A stretch of 64,000 nt of DNA, taken from Lichenicoccus sp964247695. Its GTDB lineage: Bacteria > Pseudomonadota > Alphaproteobacteria > Acetobacterales > Acetobacteraceae. The translations under genes and the position numbers were made by a program. This document shows, in pieces, positions 1 to 9,800 of the stretch. The first letter of the stretch is position 1. The number at the start of each line of letters is the position of its first letter. Location: positions 1 to 64,000 of the forward strand of contig CAXTVI010000018.1 of assembly GCA_964247695.1 (NCBI GenBank), given 5' to 3'. Under the pieces are notes generated by a model. The model had not been told where the DNA came from, made no database searches, and saw only the letters and a list, made by a program, of their open reading frames with translations.

Positions 1-36
1 CTAGGCGGCTGCTCCCGACCGCTGTTCGCAGCGATA

Positions 37-66
37 GCGGCGCGTGCTCGATCGAGCGCGCGCCGC
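37..66 (-). terminator. Long hairpin just after the tricorn protease stop
   Basis: Bases 37-44 pair with 59-66 over 8 bp, and a perfect palindrome (46-57) continues the stem inside, giving about 14-15 bp in all. The hairpin begins 5 bases past the stop codon of the minus-strand protease gene. No T-run follows it on the minus strand, so it may be a Rho-dependent 3' end or an mRNA-stabilising hairpin rather than a classical intrinsic terminator. Confidence 0.45.
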
Positions 67-71
67 CTGCC

Positions 72-3000
72 TTACTTCTTTGAAGCCCCCGCCGGCGGAT
101 AGGCCGGCAGCAAAGGCGGTGGCGCAGGCTTGACCGTTGGGGTGCGGTCCAGCTTGTCGGTCAGCATCTTCACCGCCGTCTCAAGCTGGCGGTCATGGCC
201 GTCCATGAGCTCGCCGGGCGTATCCTCGACGACCACGTCCGGATCGACGCCGTGATTCTCGATCACCCACTGGCCGTCCAGCCCGTACAGCGCATCCTCC
301 GGCACCGTGACGTAGCCGCCATCCAGCAGCTTCCACAGGCCGCGTATGCCGCGCACGCCGCCCCAGGTCCGCATGCCGACCAGCGGCCCGAGGCCATACT
401 TGCGGAAATAGAACGGGAAGATGTCGCCGTCCGACGCCGAATACTGGTTGGTCAGGCAGATCTTCGGCCCGTCGATCAGTTGCTGCGGGATCGTCAGCGG
501 CGTGCGCTCGCGGTTGGTCGACATGCCGACCAGCACCCGGCGCAGCCGCTCCAGCAGGATCTGGTCGATATTGCCGCCGCCATTGAACCGGTCGTCGACG
601 ATCAATGCCTGCTTGTCGGTCTGCGGATAGAATTGCCGGATGAACTGCTCCATCCCCTTGGCTTCCATGTCGGACAGGTAGATGTACGCGACCCTTCCGC
701 CCGACAGGCGGTCCACCAGCGCGCGGTTATGCTCGATCCATGACGCCTCGCGCAGCGGCAGCTCGTTGGTCACCGGATCGACCGCGACGTCGCGCCGCGG
801 GCCGGCGGCACTGGCCGCGACGGTCAGCGTGACCGGCGCCTCGACGCCGACGAACAGGCTGTACGGATCGACCGGCGCCTTCAGCTCGCGGCCGTTCACC
901 GCGAGCAGGTAGTCGCCGTCCTTGATGCCGATACCGGGCGCGGTCAGCGGGCTGCGATATTCGGCGCGGGTGTTGTCACCCGGATAGACATGCCCGAACC
1001 GGTAGCGTCCGCTGGACGCGTCGAGCGCGAAGTCCGTGCCCAGCAGCATCGTCGACACCCAGTCGGTCGGATTGCCGTCGTCTCCGCCACCGACATAGGT
1101 GTGTGAATTGCCGAGCTCGCCCTGCACCTGGCCGATCACGTAGTTCAGGTCCTCGCGCGAACCGACCAGCGGCACCAGCTTGGCGTAGGAATCGTGCACC
1201 GCCTGCCAGTCGACGCCGTTGGTCTTGTCGCTGAAGAACAGGTCGCGCTCCAGCCGCCACGCATTTTCGAACATTTCCGACCATTCCTGGGTCGGCACCA
1301 CTTGCATGCGCATGCCGCCGAGTTCGAGTTTCTTCTTGTCGCCGCCGCCGGGCTTGGTCTCGGCAACGCTGTAGTCGCCGCCCTGCTTGACCAGCACGTG
1401 GGCGCCATCGGCGGCGAGCGCATAGCCATCCAGCCCCTCGACGATGGTGTCGTCATGACGCTTGGCCATGTCGTACGCGTGCAGCGCGGGCTTCTCGCCG
1501 GGCAGCGGACCCTCGATCATCTGCGGCGGCGTGCTCTGGTAGAAGACACGGTCGCCACGCGCATCGAGCGCCGCGATGTCCATGGCTGGCACCGGCAGCG
1601 GCACCGCGCGCGCCATCAGCCCATCGAGATCGACATGGATCGGGTGGCTGGCGCCCGGATGCCAGCTCTCGTCGGCATCCTTCTTGTCGTGCTCGTAGGC
1701 GCCCTCGTCGGAACGCGGCGCGAACGGCGAGGCCGCATCGCGGGCCAGCGTCGCCGCATAGATGCCGCTCTGCTTGATGGTTGCGACGTTGAACTCGCTC
1801 TCCGACAGCGTCGGGTTCTCGTGCCGGGCGGAGACGAAGAACAGGTACTTGCCGTTCGGCGAGAACACCGGATCGGAGTCGTTCTCGAAGTCGCTGCTGA
1901 CCTTCGTCGCATGACCGCCGGCGGCGTCATACAGGTAGATGCCGTGCTGCACCTGGCTGCGGCTGATGCTGTAGGCGAGCCATCTGCCGTCCGGCGACCA
2001 GGCCTGGTCGTGGATCTCCGAGATCGGATCGAACGCCACCTGTCGCGGCGCGGAGCCATCGAGGCCCACGATCCAGAGCCGGTGCTCGCCATCCGGGAAC
2101 GCCAGCGACTTGCCGTCCGGCGACCAGACCGGCGCGTAGAAGAAGCCGCTGGCGAAATGTGTCAGCAGACGCTCCGGACCGCCGGCGGAGAGCCGCACCG
2201 CGATCTGCTGGTTGCCGCTGCCGTCCGTGGTGTAGGCGACGAGCCTGCCGTCGGGGGACCACGCCGGATGGTCCTCGTCGGCGTTGCTGGTCCGGGTCAG
2301 GTCGCGGATCGCGCCATGTTCGGCGGGCACCGTGAACAGGTCCCCGCGCGCCGAGAACAGCGCCCGCTTCCCGTTCGGCGACAGCGCGAAATCGACCTGC
2401 TGCGCGGTGTCGACGTCGCGGATCGCATCCGCCGGATGCACCCAGCGCGGCTCGGTGCGGGTGCCGTCATCGGGCACGCTGACCACCACCTTGTGCAGGG
2501 TCTCGGACGGCAGGTCGATCACGTACAGGCTGCCGCCCTGCTGGAAGCTGATGCCGCCAGAGGGCATATTCGCGTCGCCCAGCGTCGGGCTGTCGATGTC
2601 GTAGTCGGTGAAGTGCGTGACCTGGGTGGTCTGATGGCTGTCCAGGTCGTAGCGCCAGATATTGGCACGGCGATGGCTGTCACGATCCGACAGGAAGTAG
2701 ATCCGGCGCCCGAACCACATCGGCGAGGTGTTGGTGCCGTGCCAGTCGGTTATCTGGTGCAGCACGCGGCTGTTGAAGTCGTAGGTGTAGACCTGCTGCG
2801 CGAGGCCGCCGTCATAGCGCTTCCAGGTGCGGAAATCGCGGAAGATGCGGGTATAGGCGATGCTGTGGCCGTCCGGACCGAAGCTCATGTAGCCGGCACG
2901 GTCGAGCGGCATCGGGGTCGCGAGACCGCCCCCGACCGGGACGGTGAATGCGCGCGGGAACCAGTTGTGCCAGGCCATCCGGCGCGACAGGAACACGATG

Positions 3001-3410
3001 CCCTTGGAGTCCGGCGTCCAGCCGACGACCAGGTTGTCGGGCCCCCAGCGCGTCGGCGCGTGCGGCACGATGTCGGAATGGTAGGTCAGCCGGCGCGCCG
3101 TGCCGCCGTCGGCCGGGATGACATAGACGTCCTGGTTGCCCTGGTAGCTGGCGGTAAAGGCGATCCACTGGCCGTCGGGAGAGTAGTGCGGCGCAAGGTC
3201 CTGGCCGGGATCGGCGGTGAGCCGGCGGGCGACGCCGCCGGTGCGATCTACCACCCAGAGGTTGCCGTAGGCGACGAATGCCACCGCGTTGCCGTGCAGG
3301 TTGGCGAATCGCGTCAGCGTCGGGGCCGGGGCAGGAGCCTGGGCATGCGCTGCAGCGGCCGGCGCCAGAAGGGTGGCCACCATGAAGGCGAGGCCAGTCG
3401 AACGTCTCAT
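72..3410 (-). CDS. Tricorn-type S41 peptidase (WD40/TolB-like beta-propellers plus PDZ plus C-terminal protease)
   Basis: A 1112-residue exported protein related to the tricorn core protease, which degrades oligopeptides. The start at 3410 is chosen because AAGGAG lies about 7 bases upstream and it gives a clean signal peptide (about residues 1-24, ending AAAAHAQ). A longer reading frame adds 19 unlikely residues. Residues about 30-600 hold repeated PD40/TolB propeller motifs (SPDGQWIAF, SPDGRWLAY, SPNGKYLFF). Then come a tricorn C1 region with the S769-H770 pair in GNSHTY, a PDZ-like segment, and an S41-like C-terminus with YSASDGD near 991-997. The SH pair and this serine segment match the active-site regions of tricorn. 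The signal peptide suggests a periplasmic enzyme. It is divergent from cysD with 124 bases between. Confidence 0.9.
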   Translation of the reverse strand: MRRSTGLAFMVATLLAPAAAAHAQAPAPAPTLTRFANLHGNAVAFVAYGNLWVVDRTGGVARRLTADPGQDLAPHYSPDGQWIAFTASYQGNQDVYVIPADGGTARRLTYHSDIVPHAPTRWGPDNLVVGWTPDSKGIVFLSRRMAWHNWFPRAFTVPVGGGLATPMPLDRAGYMSFGPDGHSIAYTRIFRDFRTWKRYDGGLAQQVYTYDFNSRVLHQITDWHGTNTSPMWFGRRIYFLSDRDSHRRANIWRYDLDSHQTTQVTHFTDYDIDSPTLGDANMPSGGISFQQGGSLYVIDLPSETLHKVVVSVPDDGTRTEPRWVHPADAIRDVDTAQQVDFALSPNGKRALFSARGDLFTVPAEHGAIRDLTRTSNADEDHPAWSPDGRLVAYTTDGSGNQQIAVRLSAGGPERLLTHFASGFFYAPVWSPDGKSLAFPDGEHRLWIVGLDGSAPRQVAFDPISEIHDQAWSPDGRWLAYSISRSQVQHGIYLYDAAGGHATKVSSDFENDSDPVFSPNGKYLFFVSARHENPTLSESEFNVATIKQSGIYAATLARDAASPFAPRSDEGAYEHDKKDADESWHPGASHPIHVDLDGLMARAVPLPVPAMDIAALDARGDRVFYQSTPPQMIEGPLPGEKPALHAYDMAKRHDDTIVEGLDGYALAADGAHVLVKQGGDYSVAETKPGGGDKKKLELGGMRMQVVPTQEWSEMFENAWRLERDLFFSDKTNGVDWQAVHDSYAKLVPLVGSREDLNYVIGQVQGELGNSHTYVGGGDDGNPTDWVSTMLLGTDFALDASSGRYRFGHVYPGDNTRAEYRSPLTAPGIGIKDGDYLLAVNGRELKAPVDPYSLFVGVEAPVTLTVAASAAGPRRDVAVDPVTNELPLREASWIEHNRALVDRLSGGRVAYIYLSDMEAKGMEQFIRQFYPQTDKQALIVDDRFNGGGNIDQILLERLRRVLVGMSTNRERTPLTIPQQLIDGPKICLTNQYSASDGDIFPFYFRKYGLGPLVGMRTWGGVRGIRGLWKLLDGGYVTVPEDALYGLDGQWVIENHGVDPDVVVEDTPGELMDGHDRQLETAVKMLTDKLDRTPTVKPAPPPLLPAYPPAGASKK

Positions 3411-3534
3411 CCAGTCACTCCTTGTCAGCACTTCCTGCGGCCCAGCATTGCGTCGGTCACATAGCATCGCCGGGTTGAACCGCCCAGGCCAGCCTCCGCT
3501 TGCCTCCGCCGGCCGGTTGGGCCACTTGCATCAA

Positions 3535-4431
3535 ATGACATCGCACCTCAGGCGCTTGGAGAACGAGAGCATCCTCATCCTGCGGGAGGTGGCGGCCGAG
3601 TTCCGCGCGCCGGTGATGCTGTACTCGATCGGCAAGGACAGCGCGGTGATGCTGCACCTGGCGATGAAGGCGTTCTACCCGGGCAAGCCGCCGTTCCCGC
3701 TGCTGCATGTGGACACCACCTGGAAGTTCCGGGAGATGATCGCCTTCCGCGACGAGACTGCCGCCCGGCTCGGCCTGACCCTGATCACCCACACCAACGA
3801 GGAAGGCCGGTCGCAGGGCATCAACCCGTTCGACCATGGCTCCTCGTACTATACCCACGTCATGAAGACCGAGGCGCTGAAGCAGGCGCTGAGCCGGCAC
3901 GGCTTCGATGCGGCCTTCGGCGGCGCGCGTCGCGACGAGGAGAAGAGCCGCGCCAAGGAGCGGATCCTGAGCTTCCGCAATGCCGCGCATGGCTGGGACC
4001 CGAAGGACCAGCGCCCGGAACTCTGGAACCTCTACAACACCCGCATCGCCGCGGGAGAGTCGATCCGGGCGTTCCCGCTGTCGAACTGGACCGAGCTCGA
4101 TGTCTGGCAATACATCCAGTCCGAGCGCATCCCGATCGTGCCGCTCTATCTCGCGGCACCGCGCCCGGTGGTGAGGCGCGACAACATGCTGATCATGGTC
4201 GATGACGAGCGCATGCGCCTGCGTCCCGGCGAGACCCCGGAGACGCGCATGATCCGGTTCCGCACGCTAGGCTGCTATCCGCTGACCGGCGCGGTCGCGT
4301 CCGAGGCGGGCACGCTGGAGCAGATCGTCCAGGAGATGACCGTCTCGCGCACCTCCGAGCGCGAGGGCCGTGCCATCGACCATGACGAGGCCGGCTCGAT
4401 GGAGAAGAAGAAGCGCGAGGGCTATTTCTGA
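3535..4431 (+). CDS. cysD: Sulfate adenylyltransferase subunit 2
   Basis: This 298-residue PAPS-reductase-fold subunit makes adenylylsulfate (APS) from sulfate and ATP together with CysN. The PP-loop is seen as SIGKDS at residues 31-36. The start at 3535 gives the family's normal N-terminus (MTSHLRRLENESI) and usual length (about 300). The frame is open further upstream, but that part reads as antisense of the divergent protease gene. Its stop overlaps the cysN start by one base (TGATG, 4429-4433), so the two are translationally coupled. No strong Shine-Dalgarno sequence is visible. Confidence 0.95.
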   Translation: MTSHLRRLENESILILREVAAEFRAPVMLYSIGKDSAVMLHLAMKAFYPGKPPFPLLHVDTTWKFREMIAFRDETAARLGLTLITHTNEEGRSQGINPFDHGSSYYTHVMKTEALKQALSRHGFDAAFGGARRDEEKSRAKERILSFRNAAHGWDPKDQRPELWNLYNTRIAAGESIRAFPLSNWTELDVWQYIQSERIPIVPLYLAAPRPVVRRDNMLIMVDDERMRLRPGETPETRMIRFRTLGCYPLTGAVASEAGTLEQIVQEMTVSRTSEREGRAIDHDEAGSMEKKKREGYF

Positions 4432-6362
4432 TGGACGGCGCGATGCCTCCGGCGCAGGGGGCAGACCCCAAGCCGGCTCCCGGCAACAGCACCCTGCTGC
4501 GGTTCCTGACCTGCGGCAGCGTCGATGACGGCAAGTCCACCCTGATCGGCCGGCTGCTGTACGACACCAAGCGCATCCTGCAGGACCAGATGGTGGCGCT
4601 GGAAAAGGACAGCCGGCGCTTCGGCACGACTGGACCGGATCTGGATCTCGCCTTGCTGGTCGACGGGCTGGAGGCCGAGCGCGAGCAGGGCATCACCATC
4701 GACGTCGCCTACCGCTACTTCGCGACCGACCGGCGCTCCTTCATCGTCGCCGACACCCCGGGGCACGAGCAGTACACGCGCAACATGGCGACCGGCGCCT
4801 CGACCGCCGACCTCGCCATCCTGCTGGTGGATGCGCGGCACGGCATCATGACGCAGACCCGCCGGCATGCCTTCATCGCCAACCTGCTGGGGGTCCGCCA
4901 CCTGGTGCTGGCGGTCAACAAGATCGACCTCGTCGGCTACGACCAGGGTCGCTTCGACGAGGTGGCGGCGGCGTTCGAGGCGATGGCGAGCGGTTTCGGC
5001 TTTGCCAGCGTCCGCGCGATCCCGATCTCGGCGCGCTACGGCGACAACGTGACCACCCGCAGCGGGCATCTCGGGTGGTTCGACGGCCCGACGCTGCTCG
5101 AGCATCTCGAGCAGGTAGAGATCGGCCCGACGCTTTCCGAAGACGACGGGCGCGCCCAGGCAGGAGACGGACAGCCGTTCCGGATGCCGGTGCAGTGGGT
5201 CAATCGGCCCGGTCCCGATTTCCGCGGTTACTCAGGAACGGTGGCGAGCGGCAGCATCCGGCCAGGCGATGCGGTCGTCGTCGCCGGCTCCGGACGCGAG
5301 AGCCGCATCGCCCGGATCGTCACCATGGACGGCGACCTCGAGCGTGCGAGGGCCGGCGACGCGGTGACGCTGACGCTCGCGGACGCGCTCGATGTCTCGC
5401 GCGGCGACGTGTTCGCGCCGCCGGATGCGCGCCCGGAGGTATCCGACCAGTTCGCCGCCCGCATCGTCTGGATGGACGAGGCTCCGCTGCTGCCGGGCCG
5501 CTCCTACCTGCTCAAGCTCGGCACCCGCACCGTCACCGCCTCGGTGAGCACGCTCAAGCACAAGGTCGACATCAACACCTACGAGCGGCTGGCGGCCACC
5601 GAGCTGCGGCTCAACGAGATCGGCACCTGCAACCTGTCGCTGGCAGCGCCGCTGGCCTTCGATCCGTATGCGCAGAGCCGCTCGATGGGCGCCTTCATCC
5701 TGATCGACCGGCTGAGCAACCGCACCGCCGGCGCCGGCATGATCGAGTTCGGGCTGCGCCGGGCCACCAACATCCACCGCCAGGCGACGTCGGTGACCAA
5801 GCAGGCGCGCGCCACGCAGAACCGCCAGAAGCCGTGCGTGCTGTGGTTCACCGGCCTGTCCGGCTCGGGCAAGTCGAGCATTTCCGACCTGGTCGAGCGG
5901 GCGCTGCACGCCCAGGGCCACCGCACCTACCTGCTCGACGGCGACAACATCCGGCACGGGCTCAGCCGCGACCTCGGCTTCAGCCAGGCGAGCCGGGTCG
6001 AGAATATCCGCCGGGTCGGCGAGGTGACCAGGCTGTTCGTCGATGCCGGCCTGATCGTGCTGGCCTCGTTCATCTCGCCGTTCCGCGCAGAGCGCCGCAT
6101 GGTGCGGGACATGCTGGAGCCGGGCGAGTTCATCGAGGTGTTCGTCGACACGCCGCTGGAAATCTGCAAGGCGCGCGATCCGAAGGGCCTGTATCGCAAG
6201 GCGCTGGCCGGCGAGATCACGAACTTCACCGGCGTCGACAGCCCCTACGAGGCACCCGAGCATCCGGAGCTGCTGCTGGAAGGCGGCGCGTTCGAGCCGG
6301 CCTCGCTGGCCGAACGCGTGCTCGATCTGCTGCGTGTGCGCGAGATCATCGGCAGCGAGTAA
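4431..6362 (+). CDS. cysNC: Bifunctional sulfate adenylyltransferase subunit 1 / APS kinase (CysN-CysC fusion, NodQ-like)
   Basis: A 643-residue fusion. The N-terminal part is the GTPase of ATP sulfurylase: Walker A GSVDDGKS at 29-36, DTPGH at 108-112 and NKID at 163-166, followed by EF-Tu-like beta-barrels to about residue 440. The C-terminal part, from about 455, is adenylylsulfate kinase, with a second Walker A (GLSGSGKSS, 475-483) and LDGDNIRHGL. With CysD it converts sulfate to PAPS. The fusion is the same arrangement as rhizobial NodQ and many proteobacterial CysNC proteins. No cysH, cysI or sulfate transporter is present in this window, so the rest of the pathway must lie elsewhere. 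Confidence 0.95.
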   Translation: MDGAMPPAQGADPKPAPGNSTLLRFLTCGSVDDGKSTLIGRLLYDTKRILQDQMVALEKDSRRFGTTGPDLDLALLVDGLEAEREQGITIDVAYRYFATDRRSFIVADTPGHEQYTRNMATGASTADLAILLVDARHGIMTQTRRHAFIANLLGVRHLVLAVNKIDLVGYDQGRFDEVAAAFEAMASGFGFASVRAIPISARYGDNVTTRSGHLGWFDGPTLLEHLEQVEIGPTLSEDDGRAQAGDGQPFRMPVQWVNRPGPDFRGYSGTVASGSIRPGDAVVVAGSGRESRIARIVTMDGDLERARAGDAVTLTLADALDVSRGDVFAPPDARPEVSDQFAARIVWMDEAPLLPGRSYLLKLGTRTVTASVSTLKHKVDINTYERLAATELRLNEIGTCNLSLAAPLAFDPYAQSRSMGAFILIDRLSNRTAGAGMIEFGLRRATNIHRQATSVTKQARATQNRQKPCVLWFTGLSGSGKSSISDLVERALHAQGHRTYLLDGDNIRHGLSRDLGFSQASRVENIRRVGEVTRLFVDAGLIVLASFISPFRAERRMVRDMLEPGEFIEVFVDTPLEICKARDPKGLYRKALAGEITNFTGVDSPYEAPEHPELLLEGGAFEPASLAERVLDLLRVREIIGSE

Positions 6363-6881
6363 GCCGGGCTTCATCGAACCCCGCCTGTCCCGGCCTGGTC
6401 CTGATGCGGACCACGGTGGCGGGATGGCGTCGCAGATCCGACGCATCCAAAGCGGCTTGATGTATCCGTCGCCCATGCTCGTGCCTATGCTGCGAGTCGG
6501 TGCGTCGACCAGTCCGGACTGCTCGGAATACTGCATAACAGGTACATCGACCGGGTTTGCTGAAACCTTCTTCAACGCCCTAAGAAGAACTGTTCGACGC
6601 GGAAGAGCCGGAATTATCCCGATCTTCCGCGGATCAGAGATAGAACAACCGCTTCCAGTAACGCTTCGTTAGAACTGCGTGATCGGGGTCAGATCCCGAG
6701 CTTCGTGCTTGAAGTCCGTTGCGGTATCGGATTGAGTGCGTCCTGTTCAAATGCGGCGGGCAGAAACAACAGATATCAGCCTTCTCTGTATTTGATCGGA
6801 GGGTTTACGGCAGTGCCGGGAGCTGGCGCGTCGTTCTGCAGAAGCCCTTTGCTATCTCATCGTTTGTAGAATGGAATAACA
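6363..6881. other. 519-bp gap without a convincing gene
   Basis: Short frames exist here, but none has a recognisable domain or ribosome site. The stretch looks less GC-rich than its neighbours, especially after about 6530. It holds one clear inverted repeat (6598-6631, listed separately) and presumably the promoter of the surface-protein gene at 6882. Confidence 0.5.
6598..6631. repeat. Inverted repeat with 9-bp perfect arms
   Basis: Arms 6598-6606 (CGCGGAAGA) and 6623-6631 (TCTTCCGCG) flank 16 bases that contain a small inner hairpin. It could be the transcript end for cysD-cysNC or an operator ahead of the surface-protein gene. No T-run follows. Confidence 0.4.
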
Positions 6882-9800
6882 ATGTCGAATCCCAGCGGTA
6901 CACCGTCGACGACGGCTGACGATTATCTCTGGGTCGGTGTGAACGGCGAGTCCTGGGATGCGGCGGGCGATTGGGAAGATACGACGACGGCAACCGATCC
7001 GGCGCCGTATGTTCCGGGAACGCTGACCGCGGCAACGATCACGGGTCCGACCGGTTCGACAACCGAAGCTATACGCGATGGCGGCAGCGCGGCCAGCCTG
7101 GCGCTCACCGGCAGTCTGAACCTGAGCGGCAACATCCTGATCAGCGGCGCGCTCACCATCGGCAGCACGGTGACCACGCCGGCAACCACCGACAGCGGAG
7201 CGAGCACGACGTTGTTGTCGGGCTCGCTGAGCGCGAGCGGTGTGATCGAAACGGACTCGATCAGTTTGCTTGAAGGCACCCTGTCCCTCGCCGGAACTGC
7301 GGACCTCTCCTCGACGGGGCCGATCCTGATTGGCTCCGAGGCAGCCTACGACTCGGCCACAGGCACCTATGCGACGACGCTTGACCTGGCCGCGGGTGCA
7401 AAGCTCTCGACCATGGGAGATTTATCCACAGTCTCCGGTACGTTGAATGATGTTGATGCAACGATGAGCATTGGCGGGTCGCTCAACCTTGGCGAAGTAG
7501 AAGATCTGTACGGGTATTCTTACTTCGTTGGAAGTGCCGGATCGTTGTCCATTTCCTCGGGCGGCAGCTTGAGCGTTGCCGGAGCGTTCAACCAGGTTCA
7601 GGGCCTCATCACCGTGGATGGACAAGGCTCGAAGCTCATCGTCGACGGCGCATTCACAGCGGAAACCGGCAGTTACTACAGCTACGGCGGCTTCGAGTCT
7701 CCGGCCCCGATCATCGGCTCGCTCGCTGTCGTGGACGGGGCTTTCGCGCAGCTGGGTCGAGTCGTCCTGGATGCGCCGCCGCAAGACTCCTACAGTCCTG
7801 CCGAGGCAGGCATCTATGTCGACGCAACGTCCAGCATGGAGATCGGAACCACCGGTGCTGCGGCAGCCGGCACGATCACCATCGATGCAACCAAGGCGAT
7901 CACGGTCAACACAAGCGCGATCCTCTCGGGCAACCTGGTCGATAACGGTACCCTGACCATCAATAGTGGCTCGTTGGGCCTGAGCGGCACCCTCTCCGGA
8001 AACGGCACCATTGCAGTCGAAGCAAACGGCACAGTCGGCCAGTCCGGCAACATGGCGGGCAACCTCCTCATCGACATCGGCGACGACGCAGCCTTCATGA
8101 CGGGCGGGGGCACCGCCGCCGCCGGCGACACCATCGACTTCGTCGGCACCGGCGGTGAGTTGTTCATCGGCACGACAATAGAAACCAGCACCGGAACAGC
8201 CGAGTACCCGCTCGATATCTTCGATGCCGACATCAAGGGCTTCCAGGCCGGCGACAGCATCGTGCTTGCCCAGTCGGTCACCGCCGCGACCTACACCGCC
8301 GCATCGGGCAGTGGTGCCGGCACGCTTGTCCTCACCGACGGCACCGCGACGGTCGAGACCCTGACGCTCACCGGCGACTTCTCCGGCGATCGATTTGTTG
8401 TCAGCTCGACACCGGGCTCAGCCTCCATCACCGTTGCCAGCAAGGACACGAACCTCGCGGACTACCCGGTAGCCACGGGAACCGCTCTCGCGGTGACCGA
8501 AAACCCTGCAGCGACCCCGATCGGCATCGCCGCACCGACCGACCCCAACTACAGCGCGGCGCAGCTGACGATCACCGTCACTGGCCTGCCGACAGACGGC
8601 ACCGTGACGCTTGCGGATGGCATCGCCGTGACAACCGGAATGCTGCTGAGCAGCGACGAGCTGACCGGCCTGGAATTAGCCTCAACCACCGGCAATTTCG
8701 CACAGAGCTCCAGCTTCACCTATGCGGTAGCCGACCCGGTCGGCAATGTCAGCACCGGCACCGCCACGCTGCAGGTTGTTCCTGCCCTGGGCGACCCGGT
8801 CGTTGCAGCCGCCGTCCTCGCGGTGGCTGAGAATGCGGCATCCACCGCCATCGGCATCGTTGCGCCGACCGACCCCAACTACGTCCCCGGTAAGCTGGCC
8901 GTCACCGCCACCGGCCTGCCGACGAACGGCACCGTGACGCTTGCCGATGGCACCGCCGTGACGGCCGGGATGCTGTTGAGCAGCGCCCAATTGAGCAGCC
9001 TGCGGTTCACCCCGACCGCCGGGCAATTCGGTCAGAGCTCCAGCTTCACCTACTCGGTCGCCGACCCCGCCGGCAACGCCGCCACCAGTGCCGCCACACT
9101 GCGGATCGGTCCCGCTCTCGGCAACCCTGTCGTTCCAGCTACCACCCTCACGGTGATCGAGGACGCCACGGCGACCGCCATCGGCATCGCCGCGCCATCC
9201 GACCCCAACTACAACACGGCGCAACTGACGATCACCGCGACCGCACTGCCGACTGATGGCACCGTGACCCTGGCCGACGGCACCGTCGTGACGGCCGGGA
9301 TGCAGCTGAGCAGCGCCCAACTGAGCAGCCTGCAATTCACGCCGACCGCCGGCGACTTCAGCCACAGCTCCAGCTTCACCTACTCGGTCGCGGACCCGGC
9401 CGGCAATGCCGCCACCGGCACCGCCACGCTGAACATCGGCACGAACGACATCACCTTCGGAAGTGGCGCTCAGAAATATTCGGCCGCCGCCAACACGACG
9501 ATCCAGTTGACCGACGGCAACGATACGATCACAGCCGCCGCCGGGAACGTGACGGTCGGCGGCGGCTCGGGTCAACTCTTCTTCGCCGGCGGCATCGGCT
9601 CAAGTCTGGTGTCCGGTGGAAGTGGATCGGCAACCATCCTGGGTGGCGCGGGCGGAGGTCAGTTCACCGGTGGCAGCGCCGGGCAGAACATCCTGGTCTC
9701 CCAGGGCTCTGCGGGCAGCGACACCACCCTGACGGGGGTGGCCGCGGGCGACGTCCTGTTCGGTTCGGCCCCCGGCAACGATTACCTCGATGCCGGGCAA

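Noticed and set aside
1194..3464. Long plus-strand frame opposite the tricorn protease
   Set aside because: Arginine/alanine-rich shadow of a strongly supported gene; no domain or ribosome site.
6719..6919. 66-residue frame crossing the surface-protein start
   Set aside because: No family resemblance, and it overlaps the better-supported start at 6882.
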